Counted from the stretch's first letter, positions 33,660 to 44,488 are shown. The stretch: DNA of 64,000 nucleotides from Alviniconcha marisindica (GCA_018857735.1 JABMCL010000303.1:266001-330000), one strand, 5' to 3'. Program-made: numbers and translations. Notes: generated by a model from the sequence alone, not told the origin.

Positions 33660-33851
33660 AAACACACACACACGCACACACTGTCATACACCACACACAC
33701 ATGCACACACTGTCATACACTGCACACACATGCACACACAACACATACATACGCAAGTACACACGCACAACACATACATACACGAGTACACACACACAAA
33801 CAGACAAGTCCTGCATGTCAGGAAAAGCACATACATGCATGCCTGCACATT

Positions 33852-33895
<44 letters not shown>
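33660..33895. repeat. Degenerate (CA)n and (TA)n microsatellites
   Basis: ACACATGCACACAC-type repeats are followed by a (AT)n run at about 33855-33891. Poly-C tracts lie at 33464-33484 and 33569-33582. Confidence 0.92.
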
Positions 33896-33919
33896 TGCAA
33901 AAAAGATCTCATACTCATA

Positions 33920-35181
33920 ACAAGAATCCTGTAGTCTATGTCAGAATTTGATTGATTTTGGAAACATTGAAATTTACCTGTTGGTATGCTAGGTTCCAGT
34001 TTTGCATGATACCTGCGATTTTAGTTTGCTTTTTTTAAATGTGAGGGCTTACTGTGCTATTTATGTGATAGTATTGGTCTGAATAGAGATGTTCATGTGT
34101 AGGTATTTTGTCTGCTGGGTTGAATTTGATGAGTTGTACTTTTCTTGTTGAAAAATGCCTGACCTGTGAGTGCATGTGTTGACGCATATAACTGGTAGGG
34201 TGGACTGTTCCAGATGTGTGTGTGCCCTCCAGACTCAAAGATAAAGTACTCTGTGTTTTACAATATATAGTACATTTGTTCATGTATTATATTTATAGTA
34301 TATATATATATATACTGTGTGATATTTTACTGGTATCTTTTATGCAGTTGTAAGGCAACTTTCTATTGGGCAGTTCAGTGAAGCTGATTTGCACGAGTGA
34401 TTGCCCTTTGTAATCTTTCGTGCAGGAAGTCGCGAGAGGTTGCAGTGTCACTTCCGGGCCGATTTCTGAGTAGACGTTGCTTCATGCTGTGTATAACAAT
34501 GGAAGTTGAACCTAGAATTGCGAAGCAGTACAAATGCCACCACTGTTACAGTTGCAAAAATTACTGGGGGATGGAGGATGGAAAAAAAGCGTCTTTGCGT
34601 CAATTTTTGACTGACCAGAAGATCGCAATTTCATGGAAAAAATGAATTTTGGGGCATCCTATAGCACGAGCAACAAGTTATTGCTTGTTGCCAGACACAT
34701 TCTGACTATGGGCCTCCAAAAATGCCTTTAAAATTGGCAGTATAAAATTTGCAAATTCACTGTCACCGCCTTCCATTGTGAAGAAAGTACGCACCGGAAG
34801 TAAAAGCAGCCAAGGGACTTAAGCAATGCCGGGCAACAGTCAGGGGAGTTAACAGCCCCACCTAAACCACCCAGTATTATTCATAGATTCATAAGATTTT
34901 GTACTCTGTCCATGGAAGAAGACAGAGAAGAGGATACAGTTCAAGAGAATCACCTGCAGAACAGACCACAAGTACATAAAGTACACTTTATTCTCCAGGA
35001 GCATCAGGGACTGGAAGCGGAACCATCTACCTCTGCAGTGGGACCAGCACCTGCCCCATCCCTTGACATTAATGACAGCCCAGCGTCTGCCCCTTGAGTC
35101 GGATCCTTGCACTGTGCAGGACTCCAGGGGTCTGCCCTCAGTCAGTATTCTCCCTCTGTGTTTTGTTTGCTTGTTTGTATT

Positions 35182-35190
<9 letters not shown>
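33920..35190. other. Spacer with no supported gene
   Basis: Two short plus-strand frames were considered: one starting with ATG at 34499 (49 codons with CHHCYSC) and one at 34912 (61 codons, acidic then Pro/Ser-rich). Neither has family similarity I recognise or convincing splice sites, so no gene is called. Confidence 0.5.
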
Positions 35191-35214
<24 letters not shown>

Positions 35215-35312
35215 CTGTTTTAGCTAGCTTCCAAGCTGATTGACTGGTCAGCGTTGACAGTGGTCAATCAAACTCAGAGGAAGAAGAGAAGAAAAACTCA
35301 CTCACCAACCCA

Positions 35313-35368
<56 letters not shown>

Positions 35369-35475
35369 CACAGCACACACACACACTACACACACACACA
35401 CACAGTCACACACACGCACACAGTCACATACACACACACTCTCACACACACACACACACACACACACCACACCAC
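35313..35475. repeat. (CA)n microsatellite cluster
   Basis: CA repeats with CCCCACAG, CTACAC and CAGTCAC interruptions. Confidence 0.95.
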
Positions 35476-35980
35476 ACCATCTGTGCTAATTGCAAGACTG
35501 ACAAGTGACATGATGTCTATGCTTATGTGTTCAATCCTGAACACAGTGACGGTGCAGTGCAAATTCCAAACAAACACTGAAAAGTATGAACGAGTACCAG
35601 ATAAATTAAGAATTTGTTTGTGATAGAATGTTTCAGGAATTGTAGTTTTTGTTGTTATTGTGAATTTTTTGTTTGTCTTATTTCCTTTGTGTAGAAGTAC
35701 TTTTTTAAGTAAATATTTTGGTCTCTCCCTTCATTTTGTTGCCATTTTTGCTGTCTTCGTGTCTTGCCTTCATTTTCTCTATCAGAATAATTAAGATTGC
35801 CTTTATTTTTATCAACAGATCAGCTGTGAGTGGAGTGTCCCTTCAAGTGACATTTTTGGACGAGAACACCATTGCTTCTGATGTTCTCCAGTGCCATTTT
35901 GTGATCCCAGCGCTTATTTTATTTTTTATTTTTTATTAAACAGTCATACAGCTCCAAGCCCAAGAGGTGGAATTAGAACG

Positions 35981-36147
35981 GGGGAGGGATAGCTCAGTTG
36001 GCAGAGCGTCGGCCTGAAAAGCAGGCACAGTGCTGACGGTGCGATTCCCTGGTGCGACAAGGGGATTTTTCTCCCGGAGGCAGCTTTCAGTGCAGACTCT
36101 GTAACGGTGTCCGCACAGCCCCCGTGCGCAATCACATGCATCAACAT
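35981..36147 (+). mobile_element. tRNA-like SINE head (5' part only)
   Basis: GGGATAGCTCAGTTGGCAGA fits a pol III box A, and GGTGCGATTCCC stands where box B is expected about 50 bases on. A tRNA-unrelated stretch follows (CGGAGGCAGCTTTCAGTGCA), which is then cut off by the next SINE at 36151. It is a related but distinct head from the neighbour, and is degenerate as a tRNA. Confidence 0.75.
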
Positions 36148-36150
36148 CTG

Positions 36151-36626
36151 GGGGTGGGGATAGCTCCGTGGTTAGACTTAGAGCGCAGGACTCGTGATTG
36201 AAAGGTCGCGGGTTCGAATCCCTGCAGGAGCGGTGGGAGAATTTTCTTCTCCGGGGTCGACTTTCTGTGCTGACTCTTATTTCGGTATCCGTTCCACACC
36301 CCGTGTTACCGCAGTAGCACGTAAAAGATCCAGGTCATTCTGCCAAAAGTGCAGGTGGCAGGTTACAGCTAAACACGCGTACACCTTACGTATGTGGCTT
36401 TGCATGAAGTGACATGGTGCATGGTTGTATGGTGTACACAGAACTTGCGCCGAGATGGCTGCAGTTTCATGTGGCACCAGCGCTGTAAGTACACCACTTC
36501 GGTGGATATCCAAAAAAACGCGCTATGAAAAGCTAGTCACTCACGTAGAACCACATGCAAGCGCAGTGAGTCTGCTCAAGAGAGTGGAGAATAGCGCTAT
36601 ATAAGCGATCATCAGTCAATCAATCA
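36151..36626 (+). mobile_element. Full-length tRNA-derived SINE (family A)
   Basis: The tRNA-like head has box A (TAGCTCCGTGGTTAGAC) and a near-perfect box B (GGTTCGAATCC) within ~75 nt. A ~340-bp body follows that is shared with copies at 3553 and 30071, ending GCGCTATATAAGCGATCAT and a (CAAT)n-type tail. The internal promoter appears intact, so this copy could be transcribed by RNA polymerase III. Confidence 0.9.
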
Positions 36627-36767
36627 AAAAACATCTGTGTGAAAATCCCAAACACTGGCAGCCATACCATTGTTTGGACACAGAAGAGTACACGATGCAT
36701 CACCACTGGTAGGAGTGGGTAGTGCTGCCCTTGCAGCTGCTGTAGCCTTACCCAGATGAGGCGACCT

Positions 36768-36900
36768 AGCTTTCAAGGTTTCAAGGTTTTATTGAGCTTT
36801 TTGCCCCTGGGGGGCTAGAAAGCAAAATTACATGCACACAATACATTCCTATAAACAAGTACATGAATACTACTAATAAAATACTACGGCACTTGATACA
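36768..36900 (-). mobile_element. LINE 3' end fragment
   Basis: Read on the minus strand the block ends in GGGGCAAAAAGCTCAATAAA then ACCTTGAAACCTTGAAAG, a LINE-like 3' terminus with a short-unit tail. It lies immediately upstream of the sulfotransferase start, so it may contribute to that gene's 5' UTR or promoter. Confidence 0.6.
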
Positions 36901-36936
36901 TTTGACAAGGGATTAATGAAGCATTAAAAGACAAAA

Positions 36937-38298
36937 ATGGCTCGTCGGTCCATGTTCTGCCGCAGGTTTAAGAACCCCACTTTTCAACTGCTGGTCATGA
37001 TCACCTTGGTGTATCTCGTGGGTTTGACCTTTTTGTTCAGTTTCCCAACTTTAAAAGAAAGCAACAAAAAGTCAAGTTTAAATAACTTCACTCAGCCAGA
37101 CTACAACAGCATGAGGGACGTTACTAAGCCAAGCAGCATTAGCATTGATGATGTCATCAAAGGCAAATGGAAGTATAACTTTGCACGACCGACATACGTG
37201 CCACGGAGCTGCCACCCCCAGCGCAACCTGGTTTTCATCAAATGCATGAAGTGTGCCACCGAGACCCTGGGTACAGTGTTCCGTAGGTACGGCTACCAGA
37301 ACAACCTGTCCGTGGTGCTCCCGGTGGGGAAACGTCTGTACCTAGGGTGGCCCTTCCCCATCACGGACATTGACTACCGCCCCTCTGACCGTGGCTACAA
37401 TCTCCTGATGGAGCATGCCATCTACAATGGCACCTTCATGAGGAAGCTGATGAACCCCGGGTCAGTCTTTGTCACCATGATCCGCGAGCCCCTGGACATG
37501 TTTTTCTCTGTCCTCCACTACTTCAACGTGTTTGAGCTGGCCCACATGACGGTGAAGCAGGGCCCAGAGGCCGTGCAGGCCTACCTCAGGCACATACACC
37601 AGTATGAGGCTGTGTACAAAAGCCCTGCCGCAGCTCCCAAAAGGTACTGCATTCCTGACGGGTTTTCCATCACCAAGAACTTGCTGTCCCACTGCCTCGG
37701 CCTGCCCCTGGGCTTTCCTCCAGGTAGAGGGAATATCGAGAATGACATGGAGGCTGTGGTGCAGCACATTGAGAATCTGGACTCAGAGTTCCAGCTGGTG
37801 ATGATCATGGAATATTTTGATGAGTCGTTGGTGCTGTTAAAACGTCTCCTGTGCTGGGACACCAAGGACATCCTCTACCACGTCAGCAATCGTGGCGCGT
37901 ACCAGAAAAACACCTCCCGTGACAAGCTCTCGCAGGGCGACCGCGACATACACAGGCGATGGAGCAGGATAGACTACCGCCTCTACGACCACTTCAACAG
38001 GACATTTTGGCGCAAGGTTCACCAGCAAGGCCTCGACTTTCAGCAGGAAGTGATCTTCTTCAGGCACGTGCAGCACCAGGTTTCGCGGTTCTGTCACAAC
38101 CTGAGGCCGTACCACGACAGCTACATCCAGTTCCCAGAGTCGCTGTGGTCTCCGTCCTTCACCTTCAGCTCCCAGGAATGCCAGCTGATGGTGTCCTCCT
38201 TGCTAGAGATGATGAAGAAGCGGCATGAGAAGGAGGAGCCCAAGAATGCCAAATTCTCCAATGTGAATATTCGGAGGAAATTTGTTCCACGGTGCTGA
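36937..38298 (+). CDS. Galactose-3-O-sulfotransferase family protein (intronless)
   Basis: A single 453-codon exon. Residues 1-15 are basic and cytosolic, ~16-36 form one hydrophobic signal-anchor, and the rest is lumenal: a type II Golgi enzyme. RNLVFIKCMKCATETL (97-111) is the 5'-phosphosulfate loop for PAPS, with the usual Thr-His replaced by Cys-Met between the two lysines. MIREPLDMFFSVLHYF (181-196) is the 3'-phosphate-binding motif with the conserved Arg and Ser. EYFDESLVLLKRLLCWD (292-308) is a Gal3ST family signature. NXS/T sites occur at N50, N123, N164, N325 and N354. The predicted role is transfer of sulfate to O-3 of galactose on glycans or glycolipids. The acceptor substrate cannot be told. 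The ATG is the first in frame. Absence of introns suggests a retrocopy or a lineage-expanded single-exon family. Confidence 0.94.
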   Translation: MARRSMFCRRFKNPTFQLLVMITLVYLVGLTFLFSFPTLKESNKKSSLNNFTQPDYNSMRDVTKPSSISIDDVIKGKWKYNFARPTYVPRSCHPQRNLVFIKCMKCATETLGTVFRRYGYQNNLSVVLPVGKRLYLGWPFPITDIDYRPSDRGYNLLMEHAIYNGTFMRKLMNPGSVFVTMIREPLDMFFSVLHYFNVFELAHMTVKQGPEAVQAYLRHIHQYEAVYKSPAAAPKRYCIPDGFSITKNLLSHCLGLPLGFPPGRGNIENDMEAVVQHIENLDSEFQLVMIMEYFDESLVLLKRLLCWDTKDILYHVSNRGAYQKNTSRDKLSQGDRDIHRRWSRIDYRLYDHFNRTFWRKVHQQGLDFQQEVIFFRHVQHQVSRFCHNLRPYHDSYIQFPESLWSPSFTFSSQECQLMVSSLLEMMKKRHEKEEPKNAKFSNVNIRRKFVPRC

Positions 38299-38326
38299 CT
38301 GGTTGGAAGAAGTGCGTGCAGTCGTG

Positions 38327-38635
38327 TATCATTGGTGGGAGCTGCCACAAGTATCAAAATTATGGTTGTTGCGACAAAATAATTGTCTCGACAAACATAA
38401 TTTTGTCATGACAAAAGTTTTGTTGCGACAAGCATACATGTTTGTCGTGACAAAATACGTCTTTTGTGAAAAAAACTTTTGTCATCACAAATATTTGTCA
38501 TGACAAACCTAATTTTGTCACAAAAGTTTTGTCGTGACAAGCATACTTTTGTTGTGACAAAAGATGTGTTTTGTTGTGACAAACACGTGTTTGTCGCAAC
38601 AAAAATGATACTTGTGGCAGCTCCCGCCAATGATA
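38327..38635. mobile_element. 309-bp TIR element filled with TTGTCGTGACAA palindromes
   Basis: The ends are 30-bp inverted repeats with one mismatch (TATCATTGGTGGGAGCTGCC then ACAAGTATCA, and its complement at 38606-38635), with GTCGT on both outer sides. The interior is a run of about ten short palindromes of the form TTTTGTCRTGACAAAA, alternating in orientation. There is no ORF of its own. It starts 29 bp after the sulfotransferase stop, so is probably in its 3' UTR. Confidence 0.85.
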
Positions 38636-38734
38636 GTCGTATAGTGTGCAGAGCAATGCGTTGTGCATACAGTGCCATGTGGGTGGGAACACTTTGGCGT
38701 TTTGGGTTGCAATTTGACGTATACAAATACGTTT

Positions 38735-39340
38735 CCGGACTGCAAGGCGCTTCTTTCTATACAGCGCACCCCCCAGTTTTTAACAATAAAGAAAAACCTT
38801 AAATAGGGCGCACTAGCATATAATAAGGCGCACAAAAATTGGAAAATAAGGATTGAATGATAAAAACACTAAACATGAACATTCATGACATTGACAAAAA
38901 GGAAGAAACAGAACAATAATGGCTTATAAAATAATAAGTCCTTTCAGAAAAGGAAACGGTAAGAAGGAATGTTCAGGTAAATATAACCATCCACAAGAGC
39001 CTCCGACTTGTCGACAGAATCTGGTGAGAAACCAGAGAATTCTTCGTCTTCTCAGTGAATCCAACACAAACGGTGACAGTAATGTCTCATCCGACATGGC
39101 GGCAGTTGCGTTTTCTAAAATGGAAGCGTGTCATACACAGATTGACGGACAGCATAATATAAACACGGTTATAACTTGGATCACATATCACTCAGATATT
39201 TGAGTGGAGCTCGGGTAGTGACACATTTTTACTGAACTTTTTTTCTGGGCCTTACATTAGGTGCATCGTTATTTAGGGCACAGAAAAAAAAGTTGAAGAA
39301 AAAAAAGTAGCGCCTTATAGTCCCAAAAGTATGGTGTATA
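38735..39340. mobile_element. Possible old MITE-like element
   Basis: The left side has AAATAGGGCGCACTA and ATAATAAGGCGCAC, and the right side has GCGCCTTATAGTCCCAAAAG then TATGG, which are loosely inverted. The pattern resembles a widespread animal MITE ending in a GCGCCTTATAGT-like motif. Ends are not exact, so this is tentative. Confidence 0.4.
38785..38790 (+). terminator. Candidate polyadenylation signal of the sulfotransferase gene
   Basis: AATAAA about 490 bp after the stop codon, the first canonical hexamer on this strand. If used, the TIR element at 38327-38635 would be part of the mature 3' UTR. Confidence 0.45.
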
Positions 39341-39849
39341 TATATATATATTATTATTTAGGCTTGTTTGCAGCTGTTGAGAGGAGTTTTATCACATGAC
39401 ATTCCAGTGTGCTAATGAGATTAAATTTTATACATTTGTTATACCCTCCATAATGAAGTTGTGGACTGGTTGGTTGTGTGTATATGTTGGAATCGCTGCA
39501 CCAGTCTGTCCGTGAGTGCAGCTTTTTGTTCTGATGATGTCTTCTAAACTGCTCAACCTTTTGTAATCAAACCGGGCATGGTGGTGCATCATCATGAGTG
39601 GGACTGGAGTGTCCTGCTGTAGTGTCACCCAATTTTGTTTGTTTTTAAGATAGATTGATGGGTGCAAGGTCAAGGTCAATGAACGACCAGTGGGACAGTA
39701 TCTCCTGAACTGTTGCACCTTTTGTGTCGCCAAATTTTTTGTGGTGCCGCATCAGCATGGGCCAGAGCATCACGAGAAAAGACTGGATTGTGTTGTTTTT
39801 TTGTACTGCTGACCTCGTTGCGACCAAACTTGGTGTGTGGATGGATCCG

Positions 39850-40295
39850 TTCCCATAACCATACCAAGTGCAAACAAAGTGGATGGGTTATTTCTAATAA
39901 CCAGACCCAGCGCAAACAAAGTGGATGGATTATTTCTAATAACCAGACTCAAACAGACCCAGTGCAAACAAAGTGAATGGATTATTTCTAATAACCAGAC
40001 CGAGTGCAAACAAAGTCCCAGTGCAAACAAAGTGGATGGATTATTTCTAATAACCAGGCCCAGCACAAACAAAGTGGATGGATTATTTCTAATAACCAGA
40101 CCCAGCGCAAACAAAGTGGATGGATTATTTCTAATAACCAGACCCAGCGCAAACAAAGTGGATGGATTATTTCTCATAACCAGACCCAGCGCAAACAAAG
40201 TGGATGGATTATTTCTAATAACCAGACCCAGCGCAAACAAAGTGGATGGATTATTTCTAATAACCAGACCCAGCGCAAACATAGTGGGTATTTAA
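39850..40295 (+). repeat. 42-bp minisatellite
   Basis: About ten units of GCAAACAAAGTGGATGGATT then ATTTCTAATAACCAGACCCA and GC. The unit is 14 codons, so it is open in frame (KQSGWIISNNQTQR), but there is no gene context. A shorter, deleted unit lies around 40005-40030. Confidence 0.95.
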
Positions 40296-40844
40296 TGACA
40301 GTAACATGTTATACAGTATCACCCTAGGGGCATGTTGCCATGACAAACCTTGTTTGTTGTGTGACATTATCACTGTCCTGGTTAGTTAGTATGCCACCTG
40401 TGATAGCTTTTTACATGTATCTAAATCCCAGTGTTGAAAGGGTGCTTATTTTTGTTACTGCTTTTTACAAAGTGTTGCTGCTATGCACCGTCTATGTGCT
40501 TGTGACCATAAGTACACTCTTTGTTTATTTGGCCTAACGTAGGTTTGCAAACGGACCACAGCATCAGAACAATATAATTATTCGTGATTACTGTTTATAT
40601 ATATATAATGACAACCCTTGACATATGAGAGGCACAAGTTAAACAATGCTACTGATTCACAGTATTATGACTGCGCACATGTCTCCATATGAATTTGCAC
40701 AAGTCCATGTGGCTGGATGGTGTGGGTGAAGAAATTTAAAGGGGAACCGAATCAAAAAAGCGACCCATGGTGTCTTATCAGTAGCATAAGACTGCAGTAA
40801 AAACTAGACACACTGCAGTTCCTGAGTCTGTTTCTTGGAGATTG

Positions 40845-42035
40845 ATGTTTGAAAGTTGTGAAAACACAACCTTGAGCGTTAAATTTTTTGCCCAGCAGCC
40901 CATGTCTGTGATGGCTGAAAGTTGTGAAAACACAGTGTTAAAATTGTTGTTCAGCACTTCATGTCTGTGATGGCTAAAAGTTGTGAAAACACAGTGTTAA
41001 AATTGTTGCCCAGCAGTCCATGTCTGTGATGGCTAAAAGTTGTGAAAACACAGTGTTAAAATTGTTGCCCAGCAGTCCATGTCTGTGATGGCTGAAAGTT
41101 GTGAAAACACAGAGTTAAAATTGTTGCCCAGCAGTCCATGTCTGTGATGGCTGAAAGTTGTAAAAACACAGTGTTAAAATTGTTGCCCAGCAGTCCATGT
41201 CTGTGATGGCTGAAAGTTGTGAAAACACAGTGTTAAAATTTTTGTTCAGCAGTTCATGTCTGTGATGGCTAAAAGTTGTGAAAACACAGAGTTAAAATTG
41301 TTGCCCAGCAGTCCATGTCTGTGATGGCTAAAAGTTGTGAAAACACAGTGTTAAAATTGTTGTTCAGCACTTCATGTCTGTGATGGCTAAAAGTTGTGAA
41401 AACACAGAGTTAAAATTGTTGCCCAGCAGTCCATGTCTGTGATGGCTGAAAGTTGTAAAAACACAGTGTTAAAATTGTTGCCCAGCAGTCCATGTCTGTG
41501 ATGGCTGAAAGTTGTAAAAAAACAGTGTTAAAATTGTTGCCCAGCAGTCCATGTCTGTGATGGCTGAAAGTTGTGAAAACACAGTGTTAAAATTGTTGCC
41601 CAGCAGTCCATGTCTGTGATGGCTAAAAGTTGTGAAAACACAGAGTTAAAACTGTTGCCCAGCAGTCCATGTCTGTGATGGCTGAAAGTTGTGAAAAAAA
41701 CAGTGTTAAAATTGTTGCCCAGCAGTTCATGTCTGTGATGGCTAAAAGTTGTGAAAACACAGAGTTAAAATTGTTGCCCAGCAGTCCATGTCTGTGATGG
41801 CTGAAAGTTGTGAAAAAAACAGTGTTAAAATTGTTGCCCAGCAGTTCATGTCTGTGATGGCTGGAAGTTGTAAAAACACAGAGTTAAAATTGTTGCCCAG
41901 CAGCCCATGTCTGTAATGGCTAAAAGTTGTGAAAACAGAGTTAAAATTGTTGCCCAGCAGTTCATGTCTGTGGCAGCTAAAAGTTGTCAAAAACAGAGTT
42001 AAAATTGTTACCCAGCAGCCCATGTCTGTGACGGC
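40845..42035 (+). repeat. 59-bp satellite (about 20 units)
   Basis: The unit is CCATGTCTGTGATGGCTGAA, then AGTTGTGAAAACACAGTGTT, then AAAATTGTTGCCCAGCAGT. Units vary at a few recurring positions (CCATG/TTCATG, GTGTT/GAGTT, GCTGAA/GCTAAA) in a mixed order. The period of 59 is not a multiple of 3 and there is no coding meaning. Confidence 0.96.
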
Positions 42036-42089
42036 CAGCATGCGTGTCAAAAGTATTGGATATGTCACAAGCCATCTCTTTTCTGCTCT

Positions 42090-42425
42090 TCAGTGGTAAA
42101 GAGCAAACCAACATGTACCCTGAGGAACTCCACTTTTGGTCCTCTCAATACATTGGATCTGTGATCTGGAACTCTCTTCCTGTCTCTGTCAGGCATTTGT
42201 CTTCTCTCTCTTAAGTCAAAACTGAAAACCCACCTCTTCTCTTCTGCATACTGATCTGTTATTTTCATTTTTCTTTCTACCAACCCATCACCCATACCCA
42301 ACCCATACATGCATATATTTGTAGTGTGGTGTGTGTGTGATAAAATGAGCGTATCCTTATGTCTTTGTAAGCGCTCTGGGCTCTTACAAGATGGGGCGCC
42401 ATAAATAATCTGTTATCATTATAGA
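42090..42425 (+). mobile_element. LINE 3' terminus (CR1/L2/Jockey-like), broken frame
   Basis: VIWNSLPVSVRHLSS followed, after a one-base frameshift at the LSL region, by LKSKLKTHLFSSAY and TGA is the typical C-terminal signature of CR1/L2/Jockey-type LINE ORF2 proteins. The 3' UTR ends in GTAAGCGCTCTGGGCTCTTA then GCGCCATAAATAAT and an ATT-type tail. Upstream parts of the element are absent, the satellite lying directly before it. Confidence 0.8.
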
Positions 42426-42689
42426 CATTGACAGAACAACCAAATGAAGCCCGCTGATGGAAATAGTGCATTTTCTGTATTTTGAGGTCAACTTCAGCCT
42501 TTGTGATTCAGTTCCCCTTTAAGGACCAGCTGCTGAGAGAATCCAAAGCTGTCACAGGTTTACTTTTAAGCCTGGAGTTGGTCAGATAGACATAGTGTTG
42601 CATATTTTCCAACAGCCTGGAATTCTGTCTTTTTAATTTCTGTCATCTCAGGGCATGGAAGGGGTCTGGGCTGCCAGTCACTGAAGCAC

Positions 42690-43105
42690 CTCAACCAATC
42701 AGAATAGGCTGCAAAGCACCTCAGCCAATCAGAATGGGGGATAGTCACCCAAGTACCTCAGCCAATCAGAATGGGCTGCCAGTCGCCCAAGCACAGCCAG
42801 TCAGAATTTGGTAAAGTTACCCAAGCACCTCAGCCAATCAGAATGGGCTGGCCGTTGCCCACGCACCTCTGCCAATCAGAATAGGCTGCCAAGCACCTCA
42901 GCCAATCAGAATAGGCTGCCAGTCACCAAAGCACCTCAGCCAATCAGAATTGGGTATAGTTACACAAGCACCTCAGCCAGTCAGAATAGGCTGCCTTGTC
43001 ACCCAAGCGCATCAGCCAATCAGAATGGGCTGCCAGTCACCCAAGCACATCAGCCAATCAGAATGGACTGCCAGTCACCCGAGCACCTCAGCCAATCAGA
43101 AGGCA
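42690..43105 (+). repeat. ~38-bp minisatellite carrying CCAAT boxes
   Basis: About 12 units of CAGCCAATCAGAATGGGCTG then CCAGTCACCCAAGCACCT, with length variants of about 30-40 bp. Ten units keep CCAATCAGA, a good match to the NF-Y (CCAAT) consensus, and two carry CCAGTCAGA instead. Confidence 0.93.
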
Positions 43106-43109
43106 GAAT

Positions 43110-43800
43110 TAATATCCTTAATTTTTTTAAGTGGCCACCATGTTTACCTCATAAGCTAAAGCAGAACAACAGCGGAAAATATCTGGCTCTTGTTATCATA
43201 TCAAGATATGCTTTAAAAAAAATATATGAAAAAATGCCCCCAAAAGACTTCATTCGATCAGTGATCATTTAATGTTTGGGTATTTTATAACCCTTAATTA
43301 GAATGGTCCCTTCTTTAATGTCATGTTGAGTTACATTCCGGAGTAACCACTTACTTAGACGTGAACAAATAATGGCACATGCTCTTTTGATAACGACAGA
43401 TGCCGGCTTCAATCAAAGGAGGCAACTTTCTAACATTTGAATGCTGAATCTGACTCGAGTCATGGTACATTTTGCCAGTCAACACAGTATCTTGAGATGG
43501 TCAGGTTGAAAATGTATGAGGAAAGAGGCAAGGCTCAGAGGGTTTGGCGCAGAACTCGCTGTTCAGCTTCTGTTTCCCCAGTCGTCCTCAAACACGATGC
43601 GTGTCTTGTCCTTTGAGTCTCATTTTTAATTGTGATTTCTTTCTTTGGGGAAAGGTGATGGTGTGCAGGCTCTTACACACACTTAAAAAGTCTAAGGTTT
43701 GACGTCTCAAAAAGGTATACGTGTGTGGCTGTTTTCATTTTTTGTTTGTTTTTGACTTCCATGAAAAAATGTGAGTCTGTGTAATGGTCAGTGTTGGACT
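43110..43800. other. Spacer, nothing recognised
   Basis: AT-rich single-copy-looking sequence with no coding segment, RNA gene or repeat that I can identify. Confidence 0.5.
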
Positions 43801-43814
43801 GGTGTTGCTTATTG

Positions 43815-44155
43815 TGCTTTACCTATTCATATCACTTTCCGTGACCTTGACCATATTTCAAGGACACAGCACTGTCAGACAGCTTTAACTAAATATTTTA
43901 CATGTTTTTGTACAACGTAAGCTGAAACTTTGTATCATTGTTAATATCAGCTAGAGTATGACTATACCACTATTACTGACTTTTATCTATAATCAAAGGA
44001 GGTAATTGATATGTTTCCTAATTTGACCGAAACTGTAGTGTTGGCATTTTGGGGAGAACTTTTTTTTATGATTGCATTTTTGATGACCTTGATTTCAATT
44101 AAAGGTCACAGGTGTGTCAAAAATATAAACTGCACAGTATGTTTTTAGATTCTTG
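43815..44155 (+). repeat. AGGTCA-rich interspersed repeat, copy 1
   Basis: GTGACCTTGACCATATTTCA near the start and AAAGGTCACAGGTGTGTC near the end, with a shared middle (CTTTGTATC, ATACCACTAT, TTGAC), align with 48165-48530. The family carries paired TGACCTTGA and TCAAGGTCA motifs. Confidence 0.7.
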
Positions 44156-44183
44156 TGCAGTGTAGTGTGAACACTATATTGTT

Positions 44184-44335
44184 ACGTAAACATGGTGCTT
44201 AACGTCCACAGAAAGCATACAGCTTATTAGGGGTGGGATGGGGGTATGGAGGTGGGGGAAGAGGGAGGCATGTATACCTGTCACTACACTGTCACCACCA
44301 GAATGACCCCTGTATTAAGATGGGCAGTGAAAAAT
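44184..44335 (-). mobile_element. SINE family C, truncated copy
   Basis: GTAAACATGGTGCTTAACGT, CTTATTAGGGG, CACTACACTGTCACCACCAG and AATGACCCCTGTATTAAGAT match the full copy at 61831-62104. The tRNA-like head is lacking. Confidence 0.85.
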
Positions 44336-44488
44336 GTTTGTTGTGTGGTTGCTACATAAGAAATTTTAAAAAATCATGCACAGTGTGCTTCTTGTTACTC
44401 TGGTGTGTATTTAAGTTAAATAAAAATTTAAAAATTCCAGTTTTACACATGAATGTGAGTCATCTGAGCATGATTGTTACATTGGTTT

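Noticed and set aside
34499..34645. 49-codon frame MEVEPRIAKQYKCHHCYSC... with closely spaced cysteines
   Set aside because: The cysteines hint at a metal-binding knuckle, but the frame is short, lies in repeat-rich spacer and has no recognised family or splice partner.
36160..36235. Possible genuine tRNA gene
   Set aside because: Boxes A and B are good but the acceptor and anticodon stems do not pair properly, and the sequence continues into a SINE body shared with other copies.
40004..40327. Frames KQSGWIISNNQTQR over 39850-40300
   Set aside because: 42-bp minisatellite; frame openness follows from the period of 14 codons.
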